Assembly: GCF_025452235.1 (NCBI RefSeq)
Contig: NZ_CP104965.1
Location: 1,980,501 to 2,044,500, forward strand
Direction of reading: 5' to 3'
Origin: Devosia neptuniae
Lineage (GTDB): Bacteria; Pseudomonadota; Alphaproteobacteria; Rhizobiales; Devosiaceae
DNA: 64,000 nucleotides
Shown: piece after piece, positions 7,761 to 16,529 of the stretch
Position numbering within the stretch: position 1 is the first letter of the stretch
How the letters are laid out: each line of letters starts with the position of its first letter
Notes under the pieces: generated by a model
What the model saw: the letters and a program-made list of their open reading frames with translations, nothing else
What the model was told of the DNA's origin: nothing
Database searches by the model: none
Made by a program: the position numbers and the translations under genes

Positions 7761-8522
7761 TTAGGCCCCGCCAAACAGCCCCGTCGCGCCCTTCCAGATG
7801 ATGTAGAGCGACAGGATGAAGACCAGCCAATAGGCGATGCGGTAGAACCACACCATGGAGATGCGGCGCACCAGCCAGACCCCGATGAGCACGCCGGCAA
7901 GGCCGACCGGAATCAGCGAGGCTGAGAGCGTCAGATTGTGCAGGTTGAGCTGGCCCAGGAAGAAATAGGGCACCAGCTTGGCCGTGTTGACGATGGCGAA
8001 GAACACCGCTGTGGTGCCGGCGTAGATGGCCGGCGACAGGCGCTGGGGCAGCACATAGATCTGGAATGGGGGGCCGCCGGTATGGCTGATAAAGCTGGTG
8101 AAGCCGGCAAAGCCGCCCCAGAAAACGCCCCAGGGCTTTGACGGGTGCAGCCCTTCGAGCTTCTTGCGCAGTGGCAGGATGGCATCGAGGATGAACAGCA
8201 GCGTCACGACACCCACAAACAGCAGCACGGCATCGTCGGAGACGAAGGACCACAGTACCCAGCCCGCAATGGTGCCGATGGCCGCGCCGGGCAGCATGAT
8301 GCGGATGATCCGCCAATCCACTTCCTTGCGATAGGTCCAGACGGCGATGATATCCATGGCCAGCAGCACCGGCAGCATCATGCCCGCGGCATCACGGGCC
8401 GGCATGACCAGACTGAGCAGCGGCACGCCGACCATGCCCAGGCTGCCCAATAGACCAGCCTTGGAGAGGCCAACGATCAGCACCGCGATCGCGGCGATCG
8501 TGACGAAATAGGGATCGAACAT
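7761..8522 (-). CDS. TauE/SafE-family permease
   Basis: A 253-residue membrane protein with about eight helices in two similar halves. Glycine-rich motifs GLSKAGLLGSLGMVGVPLL in the first half and GGFAGFTSFISHTGGPP in the second are characteristic of the TauE/SafE family (PF01925), which exports sulfite, sulfoacetate or other organic anions. The substrate cannot be told from the sequence. It lies 54 nt downstream of the KefB-like gene on the same strand. Confidence 0.9.
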   Translation of the reverse strand: MFDPYFVTIAAIAVLIVGLSKAGLLGSLGMVGVPLLSLVMPARDAAGMMLPVLLAMDIIAVWTYRKEVDWRIIRIMLPGAAIGTIAGWVLWSFVSDDAVLLFVGVVTLLFILDAILPLRKKLEGLHPSKPWGVFWGGFAGFTSFISHTGGPPFQIYVLPQRLSPAIYAGTTAVFFAIVNTAKLVPYFFLGQLNLHNLTLSASLIPVGLAGVLIGVWLVRRISMVWFYRIAYWLVFILSLYIIWKGATGLFGGA

Positions 8523-8576
8523 TTTGGGGCATTCCGGCAGGTGGGGAGGAGGCGGTAGGTCTCAATGGCTAGCGCG

Positions 8577-10424
8577 CTATTCGCCCCGTGGCGAGTCCTT
8601 CTTGTCGAGCGGAGCGGGCGGCTCGTCGCCTTCCATGGTTTCGTTGAGCAGGCTCATGGATTGGCGCACCATGCCGACATAGGCGTCCTCGTCCTCGCGC
8701 ACGGCGAAGGAATCAGTCAACAATTGATTGTCGTGTCGCTCGAAGGCCTGTGCCATGTGGTGCGCATCGATCGGCGCCACCCCCAATTGCACCAGCACCT
8801 TGGCGCCAAGGCTGATGGCCGACAGGAACGTTTCGCGTTCGAACACTTCCACCCCCATGGCCATCAATTCGTGCGCATGGCCCCGATCGATAGCGCGGGC
8901 GGCAATGGTCACATCGGGAAAATGCCGCCGCACCTTGCGGGCGATGTCGAGGATCCGGTCAGCTCCGCCTACCGCCACGACCACCAGCTCGGCCTGCCCG
9001 ACCCCGGCAGCGTGCAGCAGATCGAGCCGCGAGCCATCACCGTAGAAAACCTTGACGCCGAATTTGCGCACCAGTTCGATCTGCGCCGGATCGTCATCGA
9101 TCAGGGTGGTCTCAAACCCTTGGGCGCGCAGCATGCGGGTGATGATCTGTCCGAAGCGACCATAGCCGAGCACCACAATCTTGCGTTGCTCGGTAATGTC
9201 ATCGCTGTCGCGGGTATTGCGCGCATCAAGCCGGGGCGCCACCAGCCGGTCAAAGGCCAGCAGGAGCAGGGGCGTCGTCGCCATGGAGAGGGCTACCGCC
9301 ACCGCCAGCAGCCCATGATCCTCGGCGCTCAAGGCTCCGGCGCTTTGCGCAAATTGCAGGATGACGAAGGCAAATTCTCCTGCCTGGCTCAAGAGGATTG
9401 CCAGCAGCAACCGGTCGGCCAGATGCATGCGGAACAGACTGGCGAGGCCAAACATCACAGCGATCTTGACGCCGACAAAGCCGCCCACCAAAGCCAGCAG
9501 CCGCAGCGGCTCGGACCACAGCACCGAAAAGGCGATGGACATGCCCACCGAGATGAAGAACAGCCCCAGCAGCAGGCCTTTGAATGGCTCCAGATTGCTT
9601 TCGAGCTCATGGCGATATTCGCTATCGGCCAGCAGCACGCCGCCGATGAAAGCACCCAGAGCGGGCGACAGGCCTTCAAGCTGGGTCAGCAGCGCGGCGC
9701 CGAACACGATGGCCAGACCCAGAGCGGTAAAGGCTTCGCGTACTCCAGTGCGCGCCACATAGCCCAGCACTGGCCGCACCAGATAGCGCCCCGCCACAAT
9801 GGCCCCGATAAAGGCGCCGATCAGGATCAGCGGGGTCACCCAATCGAGCGGGTCGGCAATGGCCTGCACCGCGTGGTCCAGTTCCACATGCACGGCGTGC
9901 CGGCTGCCCGACACGGCCAGCAGGGGAATGGCCGCCAGGATGGGAATGACGGCGACGTCCTGCACCAGTAATACGGCCAGACTCGCCCGCCCCGCATCGG
10001 TGCGGGTGATGTCGCGTTGCTGGGCCGACTGGATGGCAATGGCGGTGGAGGACATAGACAGCGCCAGCCCGATAATGATGGCGGTGTTGAGCGTGAAGCC
10101 TGCGACCAGCAAGGCCAGGGCCAGAATCACCGTGGTGATGACCAATTGGGTGACGCCCAGGCCCAAAACCTTGTGCCGCATGCGCCAGACTTCGGAGGGC
10201 TGCAGATCAAGCCCGATCAGGAACAGCATCATGACAATACCGAATTCGGCAATCTGGCGGATCAGTTCGCTATCGGAGACCAGCCCCAGTCCATAAGGTC
10301 CGATCAGAATGCCGGCGGCGAGATAGCCCAGCACCGTGCCCAGCCCCAGCGCCTTGGCCAGCGGCGCGAGCGCGACACTGGCAGCCAGCAGAACGAAAAT
10401 GGCCAGCAAGATGTTGTTTTCCAA
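8577..10424 (-). CDS. KefB/KefC-type cation:proton antiporter (CPA2)
   Basis: The N-terminal two thirds is a CPA2 Na+/H+ exchanger domain with about 12-13 helices, including the GLDLQPSEVWRMR loop and the QDVAVIP motif. After it comes a cytoplasmic Rossmann TrkA-N/RCK domain starting IVVLGYGRFGQ, which binds NAD(H) or a ligand to gate transport. The protein probably moves K+ out in exchange for H+. I chose a TTG at 10424 (MENNILL...), preceded by GAGAG, because upstream codons look unlike a family N-terminus. No KefF/KefG partner is next to it. Confidence 0.88.
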   Translation of the reverse strand: MENNILLAIFVLLAASVALAPLAKALGLGTVLGYLAAGILIGPYGLGLVSDSELIRQIAEFGIVMMLFLIGLDLQPSEVWRMRHKVLGLGVTQLVITTVILALALLVAGFTLNTAIIIGLALSMSSTAIAIQSAQQRDITRTDAGRASLAVLLVQDVAVIPILAAIPLLAVSGSRHAVHVELDHAVQAIADPLDWVTPLILIGAFIGAIVAGRYLVRPVLGYVARTGVREAFTALGLAIVFGAALLTQLEGLSPALGAFIGGVLLADSEYRHELESNLEPFKGLLLGLFFISVGMSIAFSVLWSEPLRLLALVGGFVGVKIAVMFGLASLFRMHLADRLLLAILLSQAGEFAFVILQFAQSAGALSAEDHGLLAVAVALSMATTPLLLLAFDRLVAPRLDARNTRDSDDITEQRKIVVLGYGRFGQIITRMLRAQGFETTLIDDDPAQIELVRKFGVKVFYGDGSRLDLLHAAGVGQAELVVVAVGGADRILDIARKVRRHFPDVTIAARAIDRGHAHELMAMGVEVFERETFLSAISLGAKVLVQLGVAPIDAHHMAQAFERHDNQLLTDSFAVREDEDAYVGMVRQSMSLLNETMEGDEPPAPLDKKDSPRGE

Positions 10425-10553
10425 CGACCGGGATCTCTCACAAAGCAGCGCCGGCAAATCATGGGACGGGGAAGTGGCGCTGTCGAGGTATTGTCGCTGG
10501 TGACGTGAATTTGAGGCATCGGGTTTTGCATGCTATGTCCCAACAAACCACGG

Positions 10554-10653
10554 TGTCATTCCGGCGCAGGCCGGAATCCATGCTGTGCTCTATCCCGGCA
10601 TACGATGTGGCTGATGGCCCTCAGCATGGATTCCGGCCTGCGCCGTAATGACA
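10554..10653. repeat. Inverted repeat, family 1 (REP-like)
   Basis: Two 32-nt arms (10554-10585 and 10622-10653) are inverted copies with one mismatch, sharing the TGTCATTCCGGCGCAGGCC start. They are 36 nt apart and lie between the start of the KefB-like gene and the trcR terminator. The element shares the outer GTCATTCC with the copy at 4051, but the inner stem differs. Confidence 0.85.
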
Positions 10654-10693
10654 TTGAGGGGGTGATCGGTCTGGTGGGCAACTCGTACAGCCC

Positions 10694-10727
10694 CAAAAAA
10701 CAAAGACCCCCGCTCGCGCAGGGGTCT
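10694..10727 (-). terminator. Rho-independent terminator of trcR
   Basis: On the minus strand AGACCCC (10727-10721) pairs with GGGGTCT (10710-10704) and a T-rich run follows (TTGTTTTTT, down to 10695). It lies about 33 nt after the trcR stop. Confidence 0.88.
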
Positions 10728-10759
10728 CATTCTCATCAAACCTGAAGCCCAAACCGGCC

Positions 10760-11494
10760 TTAGTTATCCGTATCGCTCTTGAGCGACTTGAGCTTGGCGA
10801 AGACGGAATCCGCGTCGAATTCTTCCTGGGCCGGGCTATGATGGGGGCGGTGGTCGCCTTCGGCATATTCGCCGTCTTCGGCAGGGGCATTGCTGCGGCT
10901 GCCGGAGCGGGCCATGGCTTCCTCGGCCGTCATCAGGGTGGTGCCCTCATCGGCCTCATCCACGCCCGGGCCGCCCTTGGAGGCGCGCTTGACTTCAAGA
11001 TCGAGGTCGATCTGGCTGCACAGACCCAGGGTAACCGGGTCCATGGCGGTCAGGTTAGCGGCGTTCCAGTGGGTGGATTCGCGCACCGACTCGATGGTCG
11101 ATTTGGTCGTGCCGACAAGACGCATGATCTGCGCGTCCTTGAGCTCGGGATGGTTGCGAACCAGCCATTTGATGGCATTGGGGCGTTCGTTGCGGCGCGA
11201 AATCGGGGTGTAGCGCGGGCCCTTGCGCTTGGCCGCGGCGACACGCACCTTGGGCTCGCTGAGCTTGAGGCGATAATTGGGATCGGCCTCGGCCTTTTCG
11301 ATTTCCTCGCGCGTCAGCTGGCCGTTCTGGATCGGGTTCACACCCATGATCCCGCCTGCGACGTCACCGTCGGCAATGCCCTGGACTTCCAGCGGATGCA
11401 GCGTGCAAAAGGCCGCGATCTGCTCGAATGACAGCGCAGTGTTGTCGACGAGCCAAACGGCGGTCGCCTTGGGCATCAACAGGGGCTGGGTCAT
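10760..11494 (-). CDS. trcR: Cell cycle transcriptional regulator TrcR (DUF1013)
   Basis: A 244-residue cytoplasmic protein of the DUF1013 family, found in alphaproteobacteria. Family markers include MPKATAVWLVDNTALSF at the start, the IMGVNPIQNGQLT segment, and the helix-turn-helix-like KDAQIMRLVGTTKSTIESVR around residues 120-140. TrcR is known as a regulator tied to the CtrA cell cycle network. The C-terminal third is acidic and low in complexity. The ATG at 11494 sits 8 nt after GAGGAG; another in-frame ATG two codons upstream is too close to that site. Confidence 0.88.
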   Translation of the reverse strand: MTQPLLMPKATAVWLVDNTALSFEQIAAFCTLHPLEVQGIADGDVAGGIMGVNPIQNGQLTREEIEKAEADPNYRLKLSEPKVRVAAAKRKGPRYTPISRRNERPNAIKWLVRNHPELKDAQIMRLVGTTKSTIESVRESTHWNAANLTAMDPVTLGLCSQIDLDLEVKRASKGGPGVDEADEGTTLMTAEEAMARSGSRSNAPAEDGEYAEGDHRPHHSPAQEEFDADSVFAKLKSLKSDTDN

Positions 11495-11635
11495 ATACAT
11501 AACTCCTCGTGGCGCGGCCGGTATTCCTCCGGACCGCTCCGCCTCGTGCTTCATTGCTGAGGGGAACAGATGCCTAATATATGGCTTGCTCGGCCAATCT
11601 GCAATGAGATTGTAACTATAGTGATGGGGTAGAGA

Positions 11636-12649
11636 TCACAACGTTGCCCCAAACGCCGTCACCAGCACGATCTTGCCGATATGCTGTCGCGCCTCCATGG
11701 CCGCATGCGCCGCTGGCGCGTCCGCCAATGCAAAATTTGTCACGCGCGGCCGGCGGAATCCTGGCGCCGCCAGTGCCGGCAATAAATCGGTCCGGATACG
11801 CGCCGCGACACTTGCCTTGAATTCCGCAGACTGCGGCCGCAGCGTCGATCCCGACAGCGTCAATTGCTTGGCCATCAGCAGGCCCAGTGACAGCTCGGCC
11901 TTGCCGCCCTCCAGCGTCGAGACCTGGACGATATGCCCGCCTCGCGTCGAGGCGGCGATATTGGTTTGGGCCATGGCGCCGCCGATAATATCGACCACGC
12001 GGTCAACGCCGTTGCCGTCCGTTAGCGCCAATGCACGAGCAGCGATGTCCTCGCTGGTATAGTCGATCACCGCCACGGCCCCGAGTTCGCGGGCATAGTC
12101 CGCCTTTTCGCGCGAGGAGACCACGGCAATGGCTTTGGCGCCCAAAATCGTCGCGATCTGGATGGCCGCTCCACCAATGCCGCCGGCTGCGCCGTGCACC
12201 AGCACGCTCATGCCCGCGGTAAGCCCGGCGCGCATCACCAGGGTCTGGGTGATGGTGAACCAGGTTTCGGGCAGGGCCGCCGCCTCGCTCAAAAGCCACT
12301 GGTCTGGTACCGGCAGCACCTGGCCGGCCGGCACAGCCACATATTCGGCATAGCCACCGCCATTGGTCAGTGCCATTACCCGGTCGCCAAGCCGCCAGCC
12401 GGTCACCGCCGCGCCGATGGCGGCAATTTCGCCGGCGACTTCAAGGCCGGGCAGGGGTGAGGCGCCGGGCGGTGGATCGTAATGGCCACGGCGCTGCGCC
12501 AAGTCGGGGCCGTTGACACCGGCCGCCGCAACCCGGACCAGCACGTCGTTGGCGCCCAGATCGGGCAATTCCTGCTGTCGTGCCGTCAAGACTTCAGGGC
12601 CGCCGGGGCTGGCGATGGCGATCACGGTCATGCTGTCGGGAAAGGTCAT
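11636..12649 (-). CDS. NAD(P)H:quinone oxidoreductase (MDR superfamily)
   Basis: A 337-residue medium-chain dehydrogenase without the zinc-binding cysteines. It has a GroES-like N-terminal domain (GLEVAGEIAAIG) and a Rossmann domain with HGAAGGIGGAAIQIA, typical of the PIG3/QOR branch that reduces quinones with NADPH. It is divergent from the DUF1192 gene, with 77 nt between the two starts. Confidence 0.9.
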   Translation of the reverse strand: MTFPDSMTVIAIASPGGPEVLTARQQELPDLGANDVLVRVAAAGVNGPDLAQRRGHYDPPPGASPLPGLEVAGEIAAIGAAVTGWRLGDRVMALTNGGGYAEYVAVPAGQVLPVPDQWLLSEAAALPETWFTITQTLVMRAGLTAGMSVLVHGAAGGIGGAAIQIATILGAKAIAVVSSREKADYARELGAVAVIDYTSEDIAARALALTDGNGVDRVVDIIGGAMAQTNIAASTRGGHIVQVSTLEGGKAELSLGLLMAKQLTLSGSTLRPQSAEFKASVAARIRTDLLPALAAPGFRRPRVTNFALADAPAAHAAMEARQHIGKIVLVTAFGATL

Positions 12650-12726
12650 GGCGATATGCTGGACGAAGTGATCTTGCCCGGCAAGAGCGGTGCGCTATCC
12701 TATGGCAAGACAACAGGAGGCTGAGC

Positions 12727-12909
12727 ATGGATGACGAGGAAGTCAGCAAGCCAAAGCGCCACGAAGTGGGCATGCCGATCGATACCATGTCGGTGGAAGA
12801 ATTGAGCGAGCGTATCGGGCTGCTCGAAGCCGAGATCGCCCGGCTGCGTACGGCCATCGAAGCGCGCGGCGCCACGCGCAAGGCGGCCAACGCGGTGTTC
12901 AAGTTCTAA
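12727..12909 (+). CDS. DUF1192-family small protein
   Basis: A 60-residue protein with the conserved DUF1192 core SVEELSERIGLLEAEIARL, a short coiled coil common in alphaproteobacteria. It ends in a basic tail (RKAANAVFKF). The ATG follows AGGAGG (12715-12720). Function unknown; it is often found, as here, near a quinone oxidoreductase and RcdA. Confidence 0.88.
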   Translation: MDDEEVSKPKRHEVGMPIDTMSVEELSERIGLLEAEIARLRTAIEARGATRKAANAVFKF

Positions 12910-12913
12910 CCAG

Positions 12914-12932
12914 CGGAGCGGTCAACGCTCCG
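12914..12932 (+). terminator. Hairpin after the DUF1192 gene
   Basis: CGGAGCG (12914-12920) and CGCTCCG (12926-12932) form a perfect 7-bp stem with a 5-nt loop, 4 nt after the stop. It is followed by CAAATTT rather than a clean T-run, so it is probably a weak terminator. It separates this gene from the small RNA downstream. Confidence 0.6.
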
Positions 12933-13011
12933 CAAATTTACAGGGTTAAGAAATCGACACGCTTTAACCGGCAATTAATGTTTGCGCGGTAACCTCTCAT
13001 TATTCAGGTTC

Positions 13012-13094
13012 TTCTGAATTTTTCAGAGTGGTTTCTCCCTCTGTTTGACGCCTCCCTGTTAACTTCGAGAGCCGTTCTTACGGCTCTTTTTTCT
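13012..13094 (+). ncRNA. Small RNA resembling MmgR/alpha-r8 (Rfam suhB family)
   Basis: The 308-nt gap 12910-13217 has no gene, but holds an sRNA-like unit. A 5' stem TCTGAA/TTCAGA (13013-13027) is followed by a segment predicted to be unpaired that contains two pyrimidine blocks, TTTCTCCCT and GCCTCCCT (13051-13057). These can pair with Shine-Dalgarno sequences. A strong terminator, AGAGCCG-TTCTTA-CGGCTCT plus a T-run, closes it at 13068-13094. This layout, the size of about 80 nt and the TCAGAGTGGTTTC-TCCCT wording match what I know of the MmgR/alpha-r8 family of Rhizobiales. The 5' end is estimated; a CATTAT box at 12998-13003 may be the -10. Confidence 0.65.
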
Positions 13095-13217
13095 TTTTCA
13101 GGGCCGTTTTGTCGTCACTATCATCATGTTCTTAAAGCTCTTTTCAGCTTGATGCGAAGTGGCGGGTGACGCTTGCAGCGTTTGCGCCTAGCATAGAACA
13201 ATGAGCGAGGAGGTCGC

Positions 13218-13736
13218 GTGACGGAACTGAGCGAAAAGGGCCAGGCGATTGCCATCGGGCCGCGCATCGTGGCGTCCGGCGGGTTTGACCTGCTGTATCG
13301 CGAAGGCATGGCGCTGATCGAGGAGGTCGCCGCCTATCTCGATGGCGAGGGCCGCGGCGATAGCCGCATCCTGGGCCGGGAAGCCTCGTTCCTTTATGCC
13401 ACCGAATCGATGCGCCTGACCACGCGGCTGATGCAGCTGGCCTCGTGGCTGTTGCTGCAGCGCGCAGTCAACGAAGGTGAAATCACCAAGGAAAATGCCC
13501 GCTCCGAAAAGGAGAAGGTCAAATTCTCCGCCACGCCATCCGAACGCGGCGGGCCGGGCTATGCCCAATTGCCGGCGCCGTTGCGCGATTATATCGACAA
13601 GGGCGACCGCCTGTTTGACCGGGTGATGCAGTTCGACACGCTGGAGCGTGGCAAGCTGCCCGAGCTCGATATCGGCGTCGCCAATGGTATTGCCGATCAG
13701 TTGGCGCGCCTCAAGGCAGCGTTCGGGCGGGCCTAG
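13218..13736 (+). CDS. rcdA: RcdA-like protease adaptor (DUF1465)
   Basis: A 172-residue helical protein of the DUF1465 family, to which Caulobacter RcdA belongs. RcdA works with CpdR to bring substrates such as CtrA to ClpXP. The FLYATESMRLTTRLMQLASWLL stretch (split around residue 65) is the family core helix. It starts at GTG 13218 with GAGGAGG at 13206-13212. Its stop shares the CTAG bases with the stop of the convergent ynfA gene. Assignment of function comes from the family, and substrates in this organism are not known. Confidence 0.8.
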   Translation: MTELSEKGQAIAIGPRIVASGGFDLLYREGMALIEEVAAYLDGEGRGDSRILGREASFLYATESMRLTTRLMQLASWLLLQRAVNEGEITKENARSEKEKVKFSATPSERGGPGYAQLPAPLRDYIDKGDRLFDRVMQFDTLERGKLPELDIGVANGIADQLARLKAAFGRA

Positions 13737-14053
13737 GCACCGCGCGGGCCGAAATAGATCACGGCCGCACCCAATAGGCAGATCAGCACACCAGCAATAT
13801 CCCAGAGATCGGGCCGAACGCGTTCGATCGTTACCATGAAAATCACCGAAGCGGCGATGTAGATGCCGCCATAGACGGCGAAAATCCGGCCGGCGCTGTC
13901 GGTTCCGGTCAAGGCCAGGCACCAGGCGAAGAGGCCCAGCAGAACCAAAGCCGGCGCCCAATACCAAGCCTGGCCAAGGCGCAGGGCTTGCCAGACCAGG
14001 TAGCAGCCACCGATTTCAAGCACGGCAGCGGCGGCAAACAGCAAGGCGCGCAT
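13733..14053 (-). CDS. ynfA: YnfA/UPF0060 small membrane protein
   Basis: A 106-residue protein with four membrane helices. It carries the UPF0060 markers EIGGCYLVW in helix 1, GRIFAVYGGIYI in the middle, and RPDLWDIAGVLICLLGA in the last third. The family is related to small multidrug resistance proteins, and YnfA has been linked to drug efflux in enteric bacteria. The stop overlaps that of rcdA by four bases. It is the normal length for the family. Confidence 0.92.
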   Translation of the reverse strand: MRALLFAAAAVLEIGGCYLVWQALRLGQAWYWAPALVLLGLFAWCLALTGTDSAGRIFAVYGGIYIAASVIFMVTIERVRPDLWDIAGVLICLLGAAVIYFGPRGA

Positions 14054-14095
14054 GGCGATCCCCCAAATCTTGCAAAGGATAAGGGCTTGCCGGCA

Positions 14096-14122
14096 AAAGA
14101 AAAACCCGGCACTAGGCCGGGC
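14096..14122 (-). terminator. Rho-independent terminator of rpmE
   Basis: On the minus strand CCCGGC (14121-14116) pairs with GCCGGG (14110-14105), followed by TTTTTCTTTT. It lies about 26 nt after the rpmE stop. Confidence 0.88.
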
Positions 14123-14147
14123 TTTCCGAATTCTGAGAAGGACTGGC

Positions 14148-14369
14148 TTAGATGCCCAGGCCCTTGAAGCGCTCCTTGAAGCGCGAGACGCGGCCGCCGC
14201 GGTCGAGCAGCTGGCCCGTGCCGCCGGTCCAGGCCGGATGGGTCTTGGGATCGATGTCGAGCTGCAGCGTATCGCCGGGCTTGCCGTAGGTCGAACGGGT
14301 TTCGTACTTGGTGCCGTCGGTCATGACCACAGTGATATTGTGGTAGTCCGGATGGATATCAGCCTTCAT
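14148..14369 (-). CDS. rpmE: 50S ribosomal protein bL31
   Basis: A 73-residue ribosomal protein beginning [10 protein letters not shown], with the conserved THPAWTGG and GRVSRF segments. It contains no cysteine at all, so it is the zinc-independent (C-minus) form of bL31. The minus-strand leader holds a hairpin, GGGCGCC-AC-GGCGCCC (14391-14406), 22 nt upstream of the start, which might take part in regulation. Confidence 0.95.
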   Translation of the reverse strand: MKADIHPDYHNITVVMTDGTKYETRSTYGKPGDTLQLDIDPKTHPAWTGGTGQLLDRGGRVSRFKERFKGLGI

Positions 14370-14593
14370 CGGTATCGCCTCAAATCAAACGGGCGCCGTG
14401 GCGCCCGGAGAGCATCTAAAACTGGTGTTGGCGGCTTCATACAGAAAGCAGGCCCGGTCTGCAAGGGTATGGGCGTGGCAAAATTGCGCGGGACAAAGCT
14501 GTTGCGGGCATTTCGGGCAGCGCCTATATCGAAGCCGCAGCGCGGCCCGGGCTCCTCCGGACCCCAACTCCACCAGAGTGGCGTATCCGAGCG

Positions 14594-16411
14594 ATGACAG
14601 ATCAGGCGACCCAGGCACCGACCGGGGCCGAAAAACTACTCGAAACGCCCAATGTGAATCCGCGCAAGCTGCAGCCCTTGCGGCGCCTTATGCCCTTTGT
14701 GCTGCGCTATCCGTGGCGGCTGGTTCTAGCGGTCCTGTTCCTCCTGGTGTCGGCGATTTCTTCGCTGGCCATTCCCGCCATGCTGGGCGGGGCGATCGAT
14801 CAGGGCTTTGTCGAGCAGAATCTGGAAAATGTCGGCCGCTATGGTTGGCTGATCGTCTCCATTGCGCTGGTGATGGCCATTGCCAGCGGGCTGCGGTTTT
14901 ATTTCATCTCGGTCATCGGCGAGCGGGTGCTGGCCGATCTGCGCCAGGCGGTGTTTTCCCACCTGCTGGCGCTGGATGCCCGCTTCTTTGATACCCACCG
15001 GGTGGGCGAGCTGACCAGCCGGCTCAATGGCGACGTCGCGACGATTCGCAGTGCGGTGGGTTCCAGCATGACGCTGGCTTTGCGCTCCATCGTCACCATT
15101 ATCGGCGCGCTGATCATGATGCTGCTGACCAGCCCGGTGTTGACCATTGCCGTGGTCATTGCGGCGCCGCTGATCCTGCTGCCACTGATCGCCTATTCGC
15201 GCCGCCTGCGCGGCATGTCGCGCCGCACGCAGGATGCGCTGGCGGATCTGTCCGCCATGGCGACCGAAATGCTGGGCGCCACCCGCACGGTCAAGTCCTT
15301 CACCCAGGAAGATGCACAGTCGTCCCATTACGGCAAGCGCAGCGAGGCCAGCTATATCGCCGAAACCAAGCGCCTCGCCGCCCGTTCGGTGCTGGTGGGC
15401 ATGGTGATTTTCCTCGGCTCGGCGGCCATTGTGTTTCTGGTCTGGTGGGGCGCCCGTTCGGTGTTCGAGGGGACTGTCACCGCCGGCCAGCTGGCGCAAT
15501 TCCTGGTCTATGCCCTGATGGCCTCGGGCGCATTGACCAATGTCAGCGAAGTGCTGGGCACCCTGCAGACGGTGGCGGGCGCCACCGAACGACTGACCGA
15601 AATTCTCGATACCGAACCCAGCATTACAGAAGCGACCAAGCCTGTGGCACTGCCCAATCCGCCGCTGGGCACCGTGGCATTCGAAGCGGTCAATTTCGGC
15701 TATGACACCGGCGGCTACGAGCATGTGCTGACCGATCTGAGCTTCACCGTGGGGCATGGGGAAACCGTGGCCCTGGTGGGCGCCTCCGGTTCGGGCAAGT
15801 CGACCACTTTGTCGCTGCTGCAGCGCTTTTACGACGTCAAGAGCGGCGCCATTCTGGTGGACGGTATCGACATTCGTCAGGTGCGGCTGAGCGGGCTGCG
15901 GCAGCGCTTTGCCTATGTCGAGCAGGAGCCGACCATTTTTGCCGGCACGATTGCCGACAATATCCGCTTCGGCAAACCCGATGCGAGCGATGCCGAGGTG
16001 ATCGCGGCCTCTACGGCAGCTTTGGTGCATGACTTCGTCACCGATCTGCCGTTGGGCTATGACACCATTGTCGGCGAGCGCGGGGTGATGCTGTCGGGCG
16101 GGCAGAAGCAGCGGCTGGCCATTGCCCGGGCGATTTTGAAGAATGCGCCGATCCTGTTGCTCGACGAGGCGACCAGTGCGCTGGACGCGCAGAGCGAGCA
16201 ATTGGTGCAGAAGGCGCTGGAGCATCTGATGCAGGGCCGCACCACGCTGGTGATCGCCCACCGGCTGGCCACCATCCGCGACGCCGACAAGATACTGGTG
16301 CTGGACGCCGGCCACATCATCGACCAGGGCACCCATGACGAGCTGGTCGCCAAGGGCGGCCGCTATGCCGAACTGGCACGGCTGCAGTTCCGCTTGGATG
16401 ATCTAGCTTAG
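14594..16411 (+). CDS. MsbA-like ABC exporter (fused membrane and ATPase domains)
   Basis: A 605-residue half-transporter. Residues about 40-330 form a type IV exporter membrane domain with six helices; the rest is the ATPase with Walker A GASGSGKST, signature LSGGQKQRLAIARA, Walker B ILLLDEATSALD and H-loop IAHRLATI. It works as a dimer in the inner membrane. Substrate is not visible; lipid or drug export is typical of the group. It is transcribed alone and is followed by a repeat element. Confidence 0.9.
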   Translation: MTDQATQAPTGAEKLLETPNVNPRKLQPLRRLMPFVLRYPWRLVLAVLFLLVSAISSLAIPAMLGGAIDQGFVEQNLENVGRYGWLIVSIALVMAIASGLRFYFISVIGERVLADLRQAVFSHLLALDARFFDTHRVGELTSRLNGDVATIRSAVGSSMTLALRSIVTIIGALIMMLLTSPVLTIAVVIAAPLILLPLIAYSRRLRGMSRRTQDALADLSAMATEMLGATRTVKSFTQEDAQSSHYGKRSEASYIAETKRLAARSVLVGMVIFLGSAAIVFLVWWGARSVFEGTVTAGQLAQFLVYALMASGALTNVSEVLGTLQTVAGATERLTEILDTEPSITEATKPVALPNPPLGTVAFEAVNFGYDTGGYEHVLTDLSFTVGHGETVALVGASGSGKSTTLSLLQRFYDVKSGAILVDGIDIRQVRLSGLRQRFAYVEQEPTIFAGTIADNIRFGKPDASDAEVIAASTAALVHDFVTDLPLGYDTIVGERGVMLSGGQKQRLAIARAILKNAPILLLDEATSALDAQSEQLVQKALEHLMQGRTTLVIAHRLATIRDADKILVLDAGHIIDQGTHDELVAKGGRYAELARLQFRLDDLA

Positions 16412-16414
16412 GCG

Positions 16415-16515
16415 CCACGACCTCGTGGTTCGACAAGCTCACCATGAGGTCTACTTCTAGAGCGCAGACCGACCAATAGACCTCATCCTGAGCCTGTCGA
16501 AGGACGAGGTCGTGG
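16415..16515. repeat. Inverted repeat, family 2
   Basis: Two 39-nt arms (16415-16453 and 16477-16515) are inverted copies with five mismatches. Each arm can also fold by itself: CCTC-x-TGG...CCA-x-GAGG in one, CCTC-x-TCC...GGA-x-GAGG in the other (as read on its own strand). The mismatches are mostly paired changes that keep the stem. It lies between two convergent genes. Confidence 0.85.
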
Positions 16516-16529
16516 CCCAGGTTTTTGGC

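Noticed and set aside
8565-9971. Long plus-strand frame opposite the KefB-like antiporter
   Set aside because: The antiporter on the other strand has clear domains; the opposite frame is rich in His, Gln and Gly, as expected from antisense of membrane codons.
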